DNA of 64,000 bases from Zea mays. Taxonomy: Eukaryota > Streptophyta > Magnoliopsida > Poales > Poaceae. A program made the translations under genes and the position numbers. Each line of letters begins with the position of its first letter. Positions within the stretch are counted from its first letter, which is position 1. The stretch covers positions 147,151,982 through 147,215,981 of the forward strand of contig NC_050097.1 of NCBI RefSeq assembly GCF_902167145.1, read 5' to 3'. Positions 22,903-33,768 of the stretch are shown here, piece after piece. The notes beneath the pieces are model-generated. The model was not told where the DNA came from and did not search any database. It saw nothing but the letters and a program-made list of their open reading frames with translations.

Positions 22903-25900
22903 CTGGCTAAGGAGAAGAAGATCACAGACCCCGCATTGTCTGGGTTTTACGAAGCTATGGAGAAGACCAACATAGAGAAGATCACCAATGAGATGTTGGC
23001 TGGGTTGTCTAAGGACTCCAGCGATAGTGATAGTTTTGATGTGGAGAGTGGGAATGAAGATGTCGAAGATCAGCCGTGGAGGCTGAGCCATGTTGTTTTT
23101 GGGAAATCAACTGTCAAACAAGGACAAATTGAAACGATGAAAGGCAAATATTTTCATGCTGTTTCCATAGTGAGGGCTGAGGGAGAAAGCATTGTTCCCC
23201 TTCCCGAAGCTAATGAGGTAGTGGTTTTCAAGAGCTTCATGAAAGCTGGGCTTCGCTTTCCGTTCCACAAGATGTTGGTTGAGGTTTTGAAGACATTTGA
23301 GATATTCCTTCATCAACTTACCCCCGAAGCTCTTATCAAAGTGGGGGTTTTATATGGGCCATGAGGAGTTAGGGACTAGAGCCGGATGCTAAGTGCTTCT
23401 GCAACATTCACGAGTTATCTTACCAGACGAACGCGATCGGAAAAGAACAATATCATAACAACTTCGACTGTTACATCTTCGTGCTCCGCTCCGAGGAAAA
23501 TTACCTTGTGCCTACATTTCAGAAGAAGGGGTCGGGCTCCTGGATGAAGCAATGGTTTTACGTGAAGAATGACTTGGATCAGAGGGAGGATGTGAGGGGC
23601 GTCATTCAACGTCCTATATGGTCACGCTTCGGCATTAGAAGGCCATCAATCGCACTTGGGAATGAAGTGCAAGCATGCCAAATGGCCTTCAATACCATAT
23701 GCACCTATATTGGCACGAGAGATTTAGTTCAAGAGCATATTGCTTAGAAAGTTTGGCCTCTTGCAAATGGATGGGAAATGCCGAAGGAAGCTGCCGCTGG
23801 CTCCAGCCAAAGTGGCTTGGTTTATCTCAAGTATACGTTCCGATACAGAAGTCAATTTGATGAGCAAAATGATGACTGGCTAGACACTATAGAGGCAACG
23901 AGTGATGAGCTACTCGGAGCCTACTCGAGGACAGAAGACGGAGCCATGACAGTTGCCTTCGGTGCTCGAGGGAAAAAGAGGCTGAATAGGGTTTTCGATG
24001 TTATTGGGTTTGTTTACCCTGATTACTGTTTTCCTGTCCGAAGGCAAGGGGGAAAATGAAAGTTGCTGCTTCGATATCTTCTGGTGTGCCAAAGGCGAAG
24101 AGAGTCAAGGTCTTGACACATAGGCCGAAGCCTATTGGAACGGTCGAAGTGCCGAAGCTTATTGAAAGTGCACAGACTGGTCTACTACAGAAACAGCTCC
24201 TGTGATGTCAAATGAAGCTAGTGCGGGCTCGGTAAAAGAGCCGAGACCAAAGAAAACAGCAGAAGATCAGCCAAAATTGCTGAGTTGCCCAACTGTGACA
24301 GAATTGTCGAAGGTATCGGCTACTGCAACAACGACTCCGAGGAAGAGGAGGATGGCTAGTGTCGTGGATGCTGTTTTGGAATCCGTGAAAACGCCAACTC
24401 CTGCTTCTGCCGAAGCTTCTGGCGAGAAAATTGAAGATGCAAGAGAAGCGGTCACTGCAAGCGCTTCTTCTGTTCATGCTGAAACGGGATCTTCAGAAGC
24501 TGCTCCAGTAAAGTTGGTGGGAGAAAGTCTTCCAGAAAAGCCCACGACATCTGTTCCCGAAGCACCTCCCAGGGCGATTTGACCTATATTGTTCGACATG
24601 CTTCGGGAAAACAGCTATCAGCAGAGCAACTTGCCGAAACAAAACATTATGCTAAGGAGCTGAAATACCCCCAGGGGTCCTTGGTATACGGAGGAGATAA
24701 CAAAGATGACTTCCTCTACTGCCTACCAGAGAGTAAGGAGATCAATGTTTGCCATGAAATGATGGACAACATGGGGTATCCAGAGCTTGAGCTTGGCTTG
24801 TCTGCAATGACGAAGGATCAGCTTGCAGATAGCCTTGCCTACAACAGCTTGAAGGTTTGTATACTTTGGCTTGTCATTTTGTAATTTTTGTTATGGTGAA
24901 CTATTTTGTGGTAATTCTTATCGTTATTATTTGTTCACTCTTTGTTTGCCAGGGCTTGATTCTAAGCAAGACTCTGAAGGCTCAAAAGGATGCAGAAGAC
25001 GAGAGCTGTAAGATAGCACTTGGAGACCTTTGATCGAAGGATATAAACTTGAGAATGAAGCTCGCACGAAAGACAAGATTTTGCTATCTTTGGTCGAGAG
25101 ACTGAAGTCCAACGAAGCCAAGATATCTGCTCAAGCAGAAGCCCACAAAGCCGAAGTGCAAGAGCTAGAAAAGAAAGTTGCTGAAGCAACTAAATATTTT
25201 AACGTAGAGCTGACGAAACATGAAATTTTTGAGATCGAACGATCAAGGGCACAAATAAATGCTGATGAGCTTTAGACAACTAAAGAAAAATGCTATGATA
25301 CGGCTATGGAATGCGCTAAGAATCTGAAGAACAACTTTTCAAAAGTTGGTGCATTTTCTTCAGAGAAAAAATTCATCTATGGTGACCCTGAAGGAGTTAT
25401 CCAATGGATTAAAGGCGAAGCCGAAGCCTTCGAGGAAATTCTTAATGACAGAGAGGATTTTTGTGCTTTTGCCAGTGCCCGTGGGGCCATGTCTGTTTTG
25501 GAGAAGGTTGTTTGTGATCATGCTAAGGTTGTAGCTCAACCAGTTTTTGCCTTCTCAGCTGATGACGTTAGAAACCCTTCAGCTGAAGCTACTACCCTAG
25601 GTGGGAAGTTTTATTCCGAAGTATGGTTGAAGGGCGGACGAGAAATAGCTGATGAGGCCATTAGAAAAAATGAGAAAGAATCTCATGACGCCTTAGAAGG
25701 GGCTAAAAGAGTTGAAGAGGCTGCTGAACGAGCCAGACTTGGTATATTATTTATAGCTTAGCTTCATAATTTTTTTGTAGCTTCGTTACTAACACATATT
25801 TGTGTTTTAATGCAGCTGAGCTTTCTCCCCCTCCTGAGCCATATGATCTTAAAACTGATCCATCTTTGAAGGAGACGCTCGATATGATTAAGATTGCTAA

Positions 25901-25946
25901 TGAGGCTATTGACGAAGTTATCGACAAAGTCCTAAAAGAAGACTGA
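22903..25946 (+). pseudogene. Antisense Transposase_28-like gene of T-old, broken
   Basis: Homologous throughout to the T-young gene at 29502-32716. The clear first part is 22936-23364 (VVFKSFMKAGLRFPFHKMLV, the Transposase_28-like core). Frameshifts follow near 23350 and 24060, an in-frame TAG sits at 23745, and TGA and TAG codons lie in the second exon (near 25030 and 25273). Two introns are conserved in position: 24855-24952 (GT...AG) and 25742-25815. The last exon ends with TGA at 25944-25946 after VLKED. The frame change before LTYIVRHASG (near 24580) is at the same aligned place as in T-young. The initiation codon equivalent to MSEDKK is lost. Confidence 0.8.
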
Positions 25947-26024
25947 AGTTGTATATATTTGATAGTTTAGTGTCCTTGTACATAGCTTTTGTTTTTGTGA
26001 GAAACAATTATCAATAATTTGCAT

Positions 26025-26029
26025 GTATG
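26025..26029 (+). repeat. Target-site duplication GTATG, left copy (element B)
   Basis: GTATG directly before the TGTAACACCC LTR start. The identical copy is at 44374-44378, after the GTGTGACA end. This fixes the borders of element B. Confidence 0.9.
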
Positions 26030-28528
26030 TGTAACACCCTGAATTTGGGGGTATAAAATTTTTTTTCTAATATCCACCAAATTCAGGTGTTACTCTCTCA
26101 GTTCTTCGCTTTCCTTTCTCTTTTCACTAAAAATGGAGAATCATTTTGTTTTATATTAGCGTAAACCTAGTGGAATGAGCCCTAGAGGCACTTTGGTTGT
26201 TGCATTCATGCTGTTGCATAGTGTTTCTAAGTGCAAAATGTGTTTGAAATATGTTAACATATCTTATAGAAGCGCTCGGTAAATTTTCATATTTTTCGGA
26301 ATATTTTTCTATTTTCCGGAAACCAAAATCTATTTATTTGTGGAACCTAAAAATGTTTTTAGAAATTCTAATTATGTTTTTTGAGTTCATTAGGTGCCAA
26401 AACATTTATAGGAATGTTTCTGGAATTTTTGAAAGTATCTATAATATTTTGAGCACAAAATATGGATTTCTAGGCTTTTTCGAATTTTAAAAATAGTAAA
26501 ATCCGAATTTTAACCGAATTTTTATCTCGTCCAAACCCTAGGTATATATACATGTCCGGCTTCATCTCGTCGAGCCCGTTCCAGAACACAAAACGTTTCC
26601 CCCAAATCCAATCCCTAGCTCCCGGTATTGCTCGCCGAAGTTCGGGGCGGTTCCAACTCCGGCGACAACTCCGGCGAGCAATTACTCTCAATCCGTGCAT
26701 CGTCTGCGGAATCCGAGGGTACCGCTGCGTTCGTCTCGTCGAAGGCTTCATCGCAGCGCGTTCGGTTCATCGATTGGATCCCCGAATCTCCGGCAATCGA
26801 CGGATTTCTCCTCGGCTCCGGCGAGGGTCTTCTTCCCCGGTGAGAAACCTCAATTGTTGCACCTAGGGTTTCTTCGTTTCTTCGTTTTCCCGTCCGTGCA
26901 GAGCCTCTCCCACTCTCCCCTCACCTTCCCCGGTGGCGGCGCCCCTCCCCCTCCGTTTCCCCTCCTCGACGGTGCCCCTTTCTCCCTCCCCGGCGGCGGC
27001 GGCGGTGGCCGGCGGTGGCGCCCACGTTCCCATGCTCGCGCGCACCCCTCTCCAGCAGCGGTGGCCGCGCCCCTCACGCCCCGTGCGGCCGCGCTCACCC
27101 CCGGCCGGCCCAACCTCGTCCTCCCCTGCGCAGCCCGCTCCCCTTCCTCTCCTCTCTCTTACATGGATGGGACGAAGAAGATGAAGAGAGGAAGAAGATG
27201 ACAATTCTGTAAATTTAGTCCGCGCGAATTACAGTATGGTTTAAAACATTCATAACTTTTGCGTTTTAAACCCGATTCAATCCATTCAAGTTGCGTTAGA
27301 TTCGTATTAAAATTATCTTAATTTAGAAATATTTATCCCAATTTTTTCACATTTTATTTAATTTAGTTAAACGTTTGTTTAACCAGTGGCTACTAAAACG
27401 ACATTTCAATTTAAAAATCTAATTTAGGAATTCGATTCGCGCATTTATAATTAGTCACCAATATGATTAACCTTAACTGAAATGTTACTTATTAATAATT
27501 GTTTAGTGTAATCACGTTGTCATTTATTTATTAGTTTCGCATGTCGGTCCGCACGTACCGTGCGCGTGCCGCGGTGCTGTTTCACGCATGTCGTTTGCAA
27601 GTGTCGCGCATGTTGTTCGTACGCGTTGTCGCGTGCCGTTCGCGTGTGTCGCGCGCTTTGCCGCGTGCCGTTCGCGCGTATCGCGCGTTGTCCGCGTGCT
27701 AAGTCGTTTGTGTCCACGCGTTGCGCACATCGTGTTTGCACTTCGTGCGTCGTTAATTCGTCTCGCTTAGAATCACTCATATTCATTAAGTTACTTGCTT
27801 AATTGTCAACTATTAAAATAGTAAGTTAGTCAAAACTAAGTAGTAGTATTAATTTACATTTGATTAATATCAATTAATATAATTATGTTGAATTAGATGT
27901 TCTAATTAGTACTTGTTTAACGTAAACGTGCTAACCACTCGACCATAGCTTCGTCTATCATGGTTCTTTTTCTCGCGTAACCGTAGAAGCGCTCTCTATT
28001 TTTTATTGCTCGCTTTTATAACATTTTATCTTGTATGGTGTAATGTTCTTATGCATATGTATATGTTTGTTTGCTTGTGCCTGTTCGTCTTCGCTTCGCG
28101 TTGCGATTAGATCGCGATTCGTTTCTGAGCTTCGAGGAATCGACGGACAAGCTTCGGCGACCAAATGACCCAGCTCTTCAAGTTCTACGAAGCTGAAGAC
28201 CCTGAGCATCTGTTTGGTGAAGGCAAGTGTCCTCTGACCTATTATGTCCAATTTACTTTATAATTCATCAACCCGCATACCATGATCAACCTAAGGATTG
28301 ACTAGTCTTGTATTTACCTTGTCCTTCATTACCTTTTGGGTTATTATTGTTTAGCTTTATGCTATTGCTCAACTCTAATCAATGAACATGATGAGAATTA
28401 TCAATGATACGTTGTTTCCCTCCTTTATTATGATGTTGTATCTGTGGTATTCAAGGGGGCTCGAGCGGTTTCTCGAGTGCCTCTCCGTAAGGACCTGTTC
28501 GTTGGATGACCGCCCGGGAAAACAGTGC
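26030..28528 (+). repeat. 5' LTR of element B, first part
   Basis: TGTAACACCCTGAATTTGGG start. TATATATA near 26543-26550 precedes a GC-rich leader, so it is the likely LTR promoter. A CpG-dense tract occupies 27540-27730. Open frames at 26695-27201 and on the other strand are kept in both LTRs but resemble no protein, and I read them as composition effects. The LTR is interrupted after AGTGC at 28528 and resumes at 36035. Confidence 0.9.
28524..28528 (+). repeat. Target-site duplication AGTGC, left copy (T-young)
   Basis: AGTGC before TGTTGGTGAC. The second copy is at 36030-36034, directly after CCCCCAACA. The uninterrupted 3' LTR of element B has a single AGTGC at this place (about 43526), which confirms the insertion. 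Confidence 0.95.
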
Positions 28529-29197
28529 TGTTGGTGACTTGTTCTCAAATGCTAAGAGTTAAGAACAAGGCAACATGAAAAATGTTAAGTGTTAAAGTCC
28601 TTCGTCCTTCGAAGCATTATGTCCCTTCGGGAAATAATGAGTTTCGGACGAAGGTCATAAGAGACATACCTTCGTAAATATAATAGATAATAACGAAAGA
28701 CTCATATAAAGCATGAGATATAATATAAGCATCATCATGGAATCATTTCTATTTTATTAACATGGGAAAATAGAAATGATTTCAAATTACAAATGTACCT
28801 TCGGTCTTGAGAGAAGGTAAAAAGTACAGGCGTGACGCAAAAGCAAATGTAAAGTCAGCGTGAACAGTACGGGAGTACTGTTCATCTATTTATAGACGCG
28901 GGACGCAGCCCACGTAAAATTACATCCATGCCCATTACATTTGCTAACGGCTTATGGAAATCTGTCGAGGCCCCCGAAGTCTTTTCATCTTTAAGTCGGT
29001 TCCCCCTTCTGCCATCGCGCCGAAGCTTCCCTGCGCACAGCTTCGGCTACACTCGACCTTCGTCTGGTTCAGGCTTCGTCCTGGCCGTGCTCCATATTCA
29101 TAATTATGGATCCGAAAATACCTGTTCACATAATCCACTCGGAAAATATTGTCAAATTATGTTTTTGAGGACCTTCGGAGGACGAAGGCCCCCAACA
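28529..29197 (-). repeat. Left (3') LTR of T-young
   Basis: TGTTGGTGAC...CCCCCAACA, the same length as the right LTR and the same sequence wherever I compared them. The adjacent minus-strand sequence TTGCGAGGGGCTAC (29198-29211) is the polypurine tract. Confidence 0.95.
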
Positions 29198-29350
29198 GTA
29201 GCCCCTCGCAATATTAATTTGTAAATAATAAATTCAGATTGCGATATGGACGAAGGCCTTGAGCCGAAGGTCCGAAAAAACACCTTCCCTTTGCTAGAAT
29301 AGCAACATTCACTGACAAGCGGGGCCTTTTAACTTTCAACGCCCTAGGCG

Positions 29351-29358
29351 TATAAATA
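29351..29358 (+). promoter_or_regulatory. Own TATA box of the antisense gene in T-young
   Basis: GGCGTATAAATAAGAAC lies 153 bases beyond the LTR and 144 bases before the ATG at 29502, so transcription would start near 29385. The sequence is outside the LTR, and the gene therefore seems to have an internal promoter opposed to the LTR promoter. Equivalent boxes occur in T-old (22766) and in the fragment near 55533-55544. Confidence 0.7.
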
Positions 29359-29501
29359 AGAACACATCGTGAATTCATTTGGTACACACGCTTGCCTTTT
29401 GCTTCGGCCCACTAAAATTTTTAGCTCTTGTTCATTAAGATTTGCTGGTCTTTTTGATTTCGAAGCTTCGGCCTCGGGAACAATTTTTAGTGTTTCCGAA
29501 G

Positions 29502-32500
29502 ATGTCTGAAGACAAGAAGATCCCTGCTGAGACGAAGCTGAGTCTCGAGGAGGAGAAGAATCTGGGGTTCCTGATAGCGATGGCAGAGACTAATACAGAG
29601 AAAATCACGAAGGAGATTCTCGAAGGTTTGTCCGAAGATACTGATGACAGCGACAGCTATGATGTGGAAAGCAGTGGGGAAGAGGCCGAAGATCGACCGT
29701 GGCGACCAAGTCACTCAGTTTTTGGGAAAACAACCATCAAGCAGAGTCACATTGATAATATGAGGGGGCGATACTTCCGAGACATATCTATTGTGAGAGC
29801 TGATGCCGGGGAAAAGACTTCTCCCACCCCTGAAGAAGATGAAGTTGTGATTTTCCGAAGCCTCCTCAAGGCTGGGCTTCGATTCCCCCTGAGCAATTTT
29901 GTTGTTGAGGTACTGAAAACATTCCAAATCTACCTTCATCAACTCACTCCCGAAGCTATTATAAGAATGGGGATTTTTGTCTGGGCTGCGAGAAGCCAAG
30001 GTTTGGAACCAAACGCTAAAAGCTTCTGCAACATACACGAGTTATTGTACGAGACGAAGCCCTGGGGAAAGGAGCAATACCACAACAACTTTGGGTGCTA
30101 CAGCTTCGGCGCCCGCTCCGGGTCAAGCTACCCTGTGCCAACCTTTCGGAAGAGGTGGCCCGGAGCCTGGATGTCTGAATGGTTTTATGTGAAAAATGAT
30201 CTAACAGCGCAAAATAATGTCAAAAGTATCATTATGTACCCAATTTGGCAACGCTTCGGGCTTCGAAGGCCGAAGGTTGAAATGGATGAGGCAGCCGAAG
30301 AATGCCAAAGAGCCTTCGGCGCAGTCTGCTCTTTCATTGGGACAAGGGACTTGGTCCAGGAGCATATTGCCTTCAGGATATGGCCACTTGCAGAAAAGTG
30401 GGAAATGCCGAAAGAAACCATCAAAGAGTCCGACGAAGGCGGACTAGTCAGATTAAAATACACATTCAAATATGCAGATAAATTTATTGAACCTGATGAT
30501 GACTGGCTGAAAAGCATTGAAATATTAAGTGATGAATTACTTGGGGCATTCTCGAAGGCTGAGAATACTGCACTATCAGCAGCCTTCGGAGGCCGAAAAA
30601 AGAAGAGACTGAACCGAGTGTTTGATGCAATCGGGTTCTTCTACCCTGATTATTGTTATCCCATCCGAAGGCAAAAAAGGAAAAACATAACCTCTGAAAA
30701 AGAAGAAGCTGGAACCGCTCCTAGCGAGCCAGAACCAAAAGGAAAAAGGTTGAAGGTCTTCACACACCGACCACGCCATATTGAACCAGCTTCGGTGCCG
30801 GAGTTTACCGGGAAAACTTCTTCAGCCACCGAAGCTGAAAAACCAATCGAGCCGGCCTTGTTGCCAGAGATCGCAGAAACGGCCGAAGTGCAACCAAAGA
30901 TAGAATCAGAACAATCAAACATTTTGTTGTCAGAAACAAAAGAGAAAACCGAAGCGCCGCTCACAGAAAAAATTGAGAAAGTAAGAGAAGCAACTGAGGG
31001 CTTCAAAACATCAGAAGTTTTGAGTCCTACAGCAATCATTGGGACAGCAAAAAATGAAAAAGTGCCAGCTGCAACTCCGAAGAGAAAGAGAATGGCTAAT
31101 GTGCTAGACGTATTGGAAACGATCAAATCTTCGAGCACACCTCCGAAGAAAGCTGCTGTTACTCCTGAAACAAAAGCTGAAATCTCTGGTTCTACAGCTC
31201 CAGAGCAAGAGATTGAAGCCGAAGCTGGACCCTCAGAGTCCGCAAAAACTTTGAAAAGTGAGGCAGAGAAAATAACAAAGCTAACTATTGAAGAATCTAG
31301 TGTTGCTGCCCCGAAGCATCCCCCAAAATTCGTGATTATATTTTTCGTCATGCTTCGGGGAAAAAATTATCAGAAAAAGAAGAACAAGAGGCCCAGCATT
31401 ATGCCCAAAAACTGAAATATCCGAAGGGGGCGTTAATATTTAATGGCAGTGGAGAAGAAGACTTCTTGTACTGCCTCCCCGACAACAAGGAAATTTCTGT
31501 CTGTCGGGAGATGAGTAGAAGCTTCGGATTCCCAACTTTAGAAGACGGACTTTCGGTGCTGTCAAAGAACGATCTGGCTGACAGCCTGGCTTACAACAGT
31601 TTAAAGGTGCGACAAGTGGAACTCTTGTATTTTTCGTCGAGTTCAAAATTTTTCATTTGTTTAAAACTATTGACACAGACATGTTCCTATTTGCAGGGCC
31701 TGATACTCAGCAATGCCCTCAGGGCACAAAAAGATGCTGAAGACGAAAGTTGTACAATAGCCCTGAGCAACCTTCGTTCCGAAGTAATTGAACTGAGGAA
31801 CGAAGGTCTCGAAAAAGACAAAATATTGTACTCATTGATAGATAAAATAAAGGAGGACGAAGCTGCTTTCAAAAGTCAAGCTGAAGCTCAAAAACGCGAA
31901 ATTGAAGACCTTCGGAAACAACTGGCCAGAGCCAAAGAAGAACGTATACTTGAAGAAACAAAGCGTGAACTCAGCGATCAATGGGCAGATCATCTGGAAG
32001 TGACTGTTGAAGAGCTTCGTTCGTCCAAAAAGAAATGCTACAATAGATCTGTAGATTGTGTTAAAAAATTAAAGGCTAGCTTCGCCAAGGTCGGCGCGTT
32101 CTCAAGTGAAGAAAATTTTTTGAGGGGCAATCCCGAAAGTGTCATTGAATGGATTGACCACGAAGCTGAAGCCTTCGAAGAAATTTTAAATAGCCGAGGA
32201 GATATATGTGCCTTCTCTGGCGCCAGAGGGATTGCCTCCATTTTAGAGAAGAAAGGCTGTGAACATGTGAAAATTTTAGCACAGTCCGAAGCCACCTTGT
32301 CGACTGAAGATATAAAAGATCCTTCAGCCGAAGCTAGCGCGGTTGGGGGAAAATTTTTCACCAACATCTGGGACCACGGTGGCCGAGAAATGGCAAGAGA
32401 AATTATTCAGAGAAGTGAAAAGGGCATCCATGATGCTAGAGAAGTGGCTAAGGCTGCTGAAAAGAGCACAGAGCCCGAAGGTCAATTAGGTACTAAATAA

Positions 32501-32716
32501 TAGCTTCTATCGTGTTGTAATCTTTAGGCTTTTAAGATCTGTTTGCGATTTGTAATAGTAATGTAGTCGTGTCCTGCTTCAGATCCGACTAAAGCGCCTT
32601 CGGGCCCTCAGCCGAAGGGGGACGACGAAATTAAAAAGATGGCCGAAGATATTATGGACGAAGTCGTCAATCGGCTTCTGAATGAATATGCAGAGGTGGT
32701 ACTTAGGGAAGACTAG
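29502..32716 (+). CDS. Antisense Transposase_28-like / coiled-coil protein, three exons with a -1 frame change
   Basis: Exons 29502-31606, 31697-32489 and 32583-32716 (TAG). Introns of 90 and 93 bases have GT...AG ends and are conserved in T-old. The start MSEDKK is preferred over an in-frame ATG at 29442 because it lies past the LTR-like leader and fits the TATA distance. From that Met, residues 45-65 are acidic. Residues 116-170 hold VVIFRSLLKAGLRFPLSNFV and YLHQLTPEAIIRMGIFVWA, which I recognise as the Transposase_28 ('putative gypsy type transposon') family. A Lys/Glu/Ala/Pro linker follows. After a frame change at 31322-31328 come RHASGKKLSEKE and FLYCLPDNKE. Exon 2 is a long coiled coil with a conserved block (SFAKVGAFSSEENFLRG, ARGIASILEKKGCEHVKILA). 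Function unknown. Such antisense genes are known from Tat elements. The intact splice sites and young age suggest it was recently expressed. Confidence 0.75.
31322..31328 (+). promoter_or_regulatory. Candidate -1 ribosomal slippery site
   Basis: The zero frame reads CCC CCA AAA TTC, so C CCA AAA is a canonical X XXY YYZ heptamer in the right phase. A -1 shift here continues as IRDYIFRHASGKK, the conserved downstream frame. Without it, the zero frame ends at TGA 31413-31415. No obvious downstream pseudoknot was recognised, and an ordinary one-base indel is the alternative. Confidence 0.45.
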
Positions 32717-33241
32717 ATGCTATTTGTAAAAACATTTTAAATGTACCATGTGTAATATCTTGTAATCCTGTATGTAATATATTTGTTTTATTTCCCTTTA
32801 TGGTTCAATTCTTTACGATGGATGAAACCTTACATACGTACCTTTTTTTTTTGAGTCTTTGACGAAAAAACACCTTCCCTTCTTTTCATGCTTCGTAAAA
32901 AATATCCAAGCTTCGTGAAAAAATTATCCGAAGCTATACTTCGAAGATGAAGATTGTGTCTCGTGACCACGATTTTTACTCTTTCAAATCATACTTCCGA
33001 AGATCAGTATTGTTTCTCCCTGTAACTTGGCATGATTTGCCCTTTTTCAAAGTATTTTCCGAAGATCGATAACATGTCCCCTTCTTGTGCCTCATGCAGC
33101 ATGATGTATGATGATTATGCTATGCAGAATGATGTGATGATGTTATGTTATGCAAAATGACATTTTGTGCCGAAGATACACACATTCCTGCGATGGAGCA
33201 TAATCTTTTGTATCAATACTGACTTTTTCATCATAAGCCTC

Positions 33242-33512
33242 CCTTAGGAGCTTCTTCGCCTTTTACTTCAGCGGAATCAGCGTTTATTTTTCGCTGTAAG
33301 TTCTGCATCCCCTTAGGAACGTCTTTGGAACTTCTTCGCCTTTTACTTAGGCGGTATAAGCTCTGCATTCCCTTAGGAACGTCTTTGGAGCTTCTTCGCC
33401 TTTTACTTAGGCGGTATAAGCTCTGCATTCCCTTAGGAACGACTTTGGAGCTTCTTCGCCTTTTACTTAGGCGGTATAAGCTCTGCATTCCCTTAGGAAC
33501 GACTTTGGAGCA
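33242..33512. repeat. 60-bp tandem repeats between gag and the antisense gene (T-young)
   Basis: GAGCTTCTTCGCCTTTTACT recurs at about 33249, 33328 (as GAACTTC), 33388 and 33448. The last three units are exactly 60 bases apart and nearly identical, and each contains GCGGTATAAGCTCTGCAT and CCCTTAGGAACG. The array is beyond both stop codons, in the convergent 3' regions. The open frame 33488-33231 reads through it only because 60 is a multiple of three. Confidence 0.9.
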
Positions 33513-33768
33513 GAAAACTTACACTGCGCTCCTTGGAACGACTTTTTGTGACTTCGTCAAACTTACTCTGCGTTCCTTAGAACGACTTTTTATTGTTTCG
33601 AAGGATTTTGGATAGTCCGAAGACCCTTTTTATCGTCACAAACCTGTGAAGAAAACATATTTTTCTTTGTAGAAATCAACGAAACTAATTACATGAAACC
33701 TAAACAATGTCCTTTATTACAGAGAATAAAACTGAATGAAAAAGATTGCTATTAAGGTAGGATATTTG

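Noticed and set aside
26695..27201. 168-codon Pro/Ser/Arg-rich frame, repeated at 41697-42203
   Set aside because: The two copies are simply the two LTRs of element B. The protein is low complexity and the opposite strand is equally open.
33231..33488. 85-codon protein made of MQSLYRLSKRRRSSK repeats
   Set aside because: Translation of a 60-bp tandem repeat. The reading frame stays open only because the period is a multiple of three.
33242..33512. CRISPR-like repeat array
   Set aside because: Directly adjoining 60-bp units without spacers in a plant retroelement. An ordinary tandem repeat.
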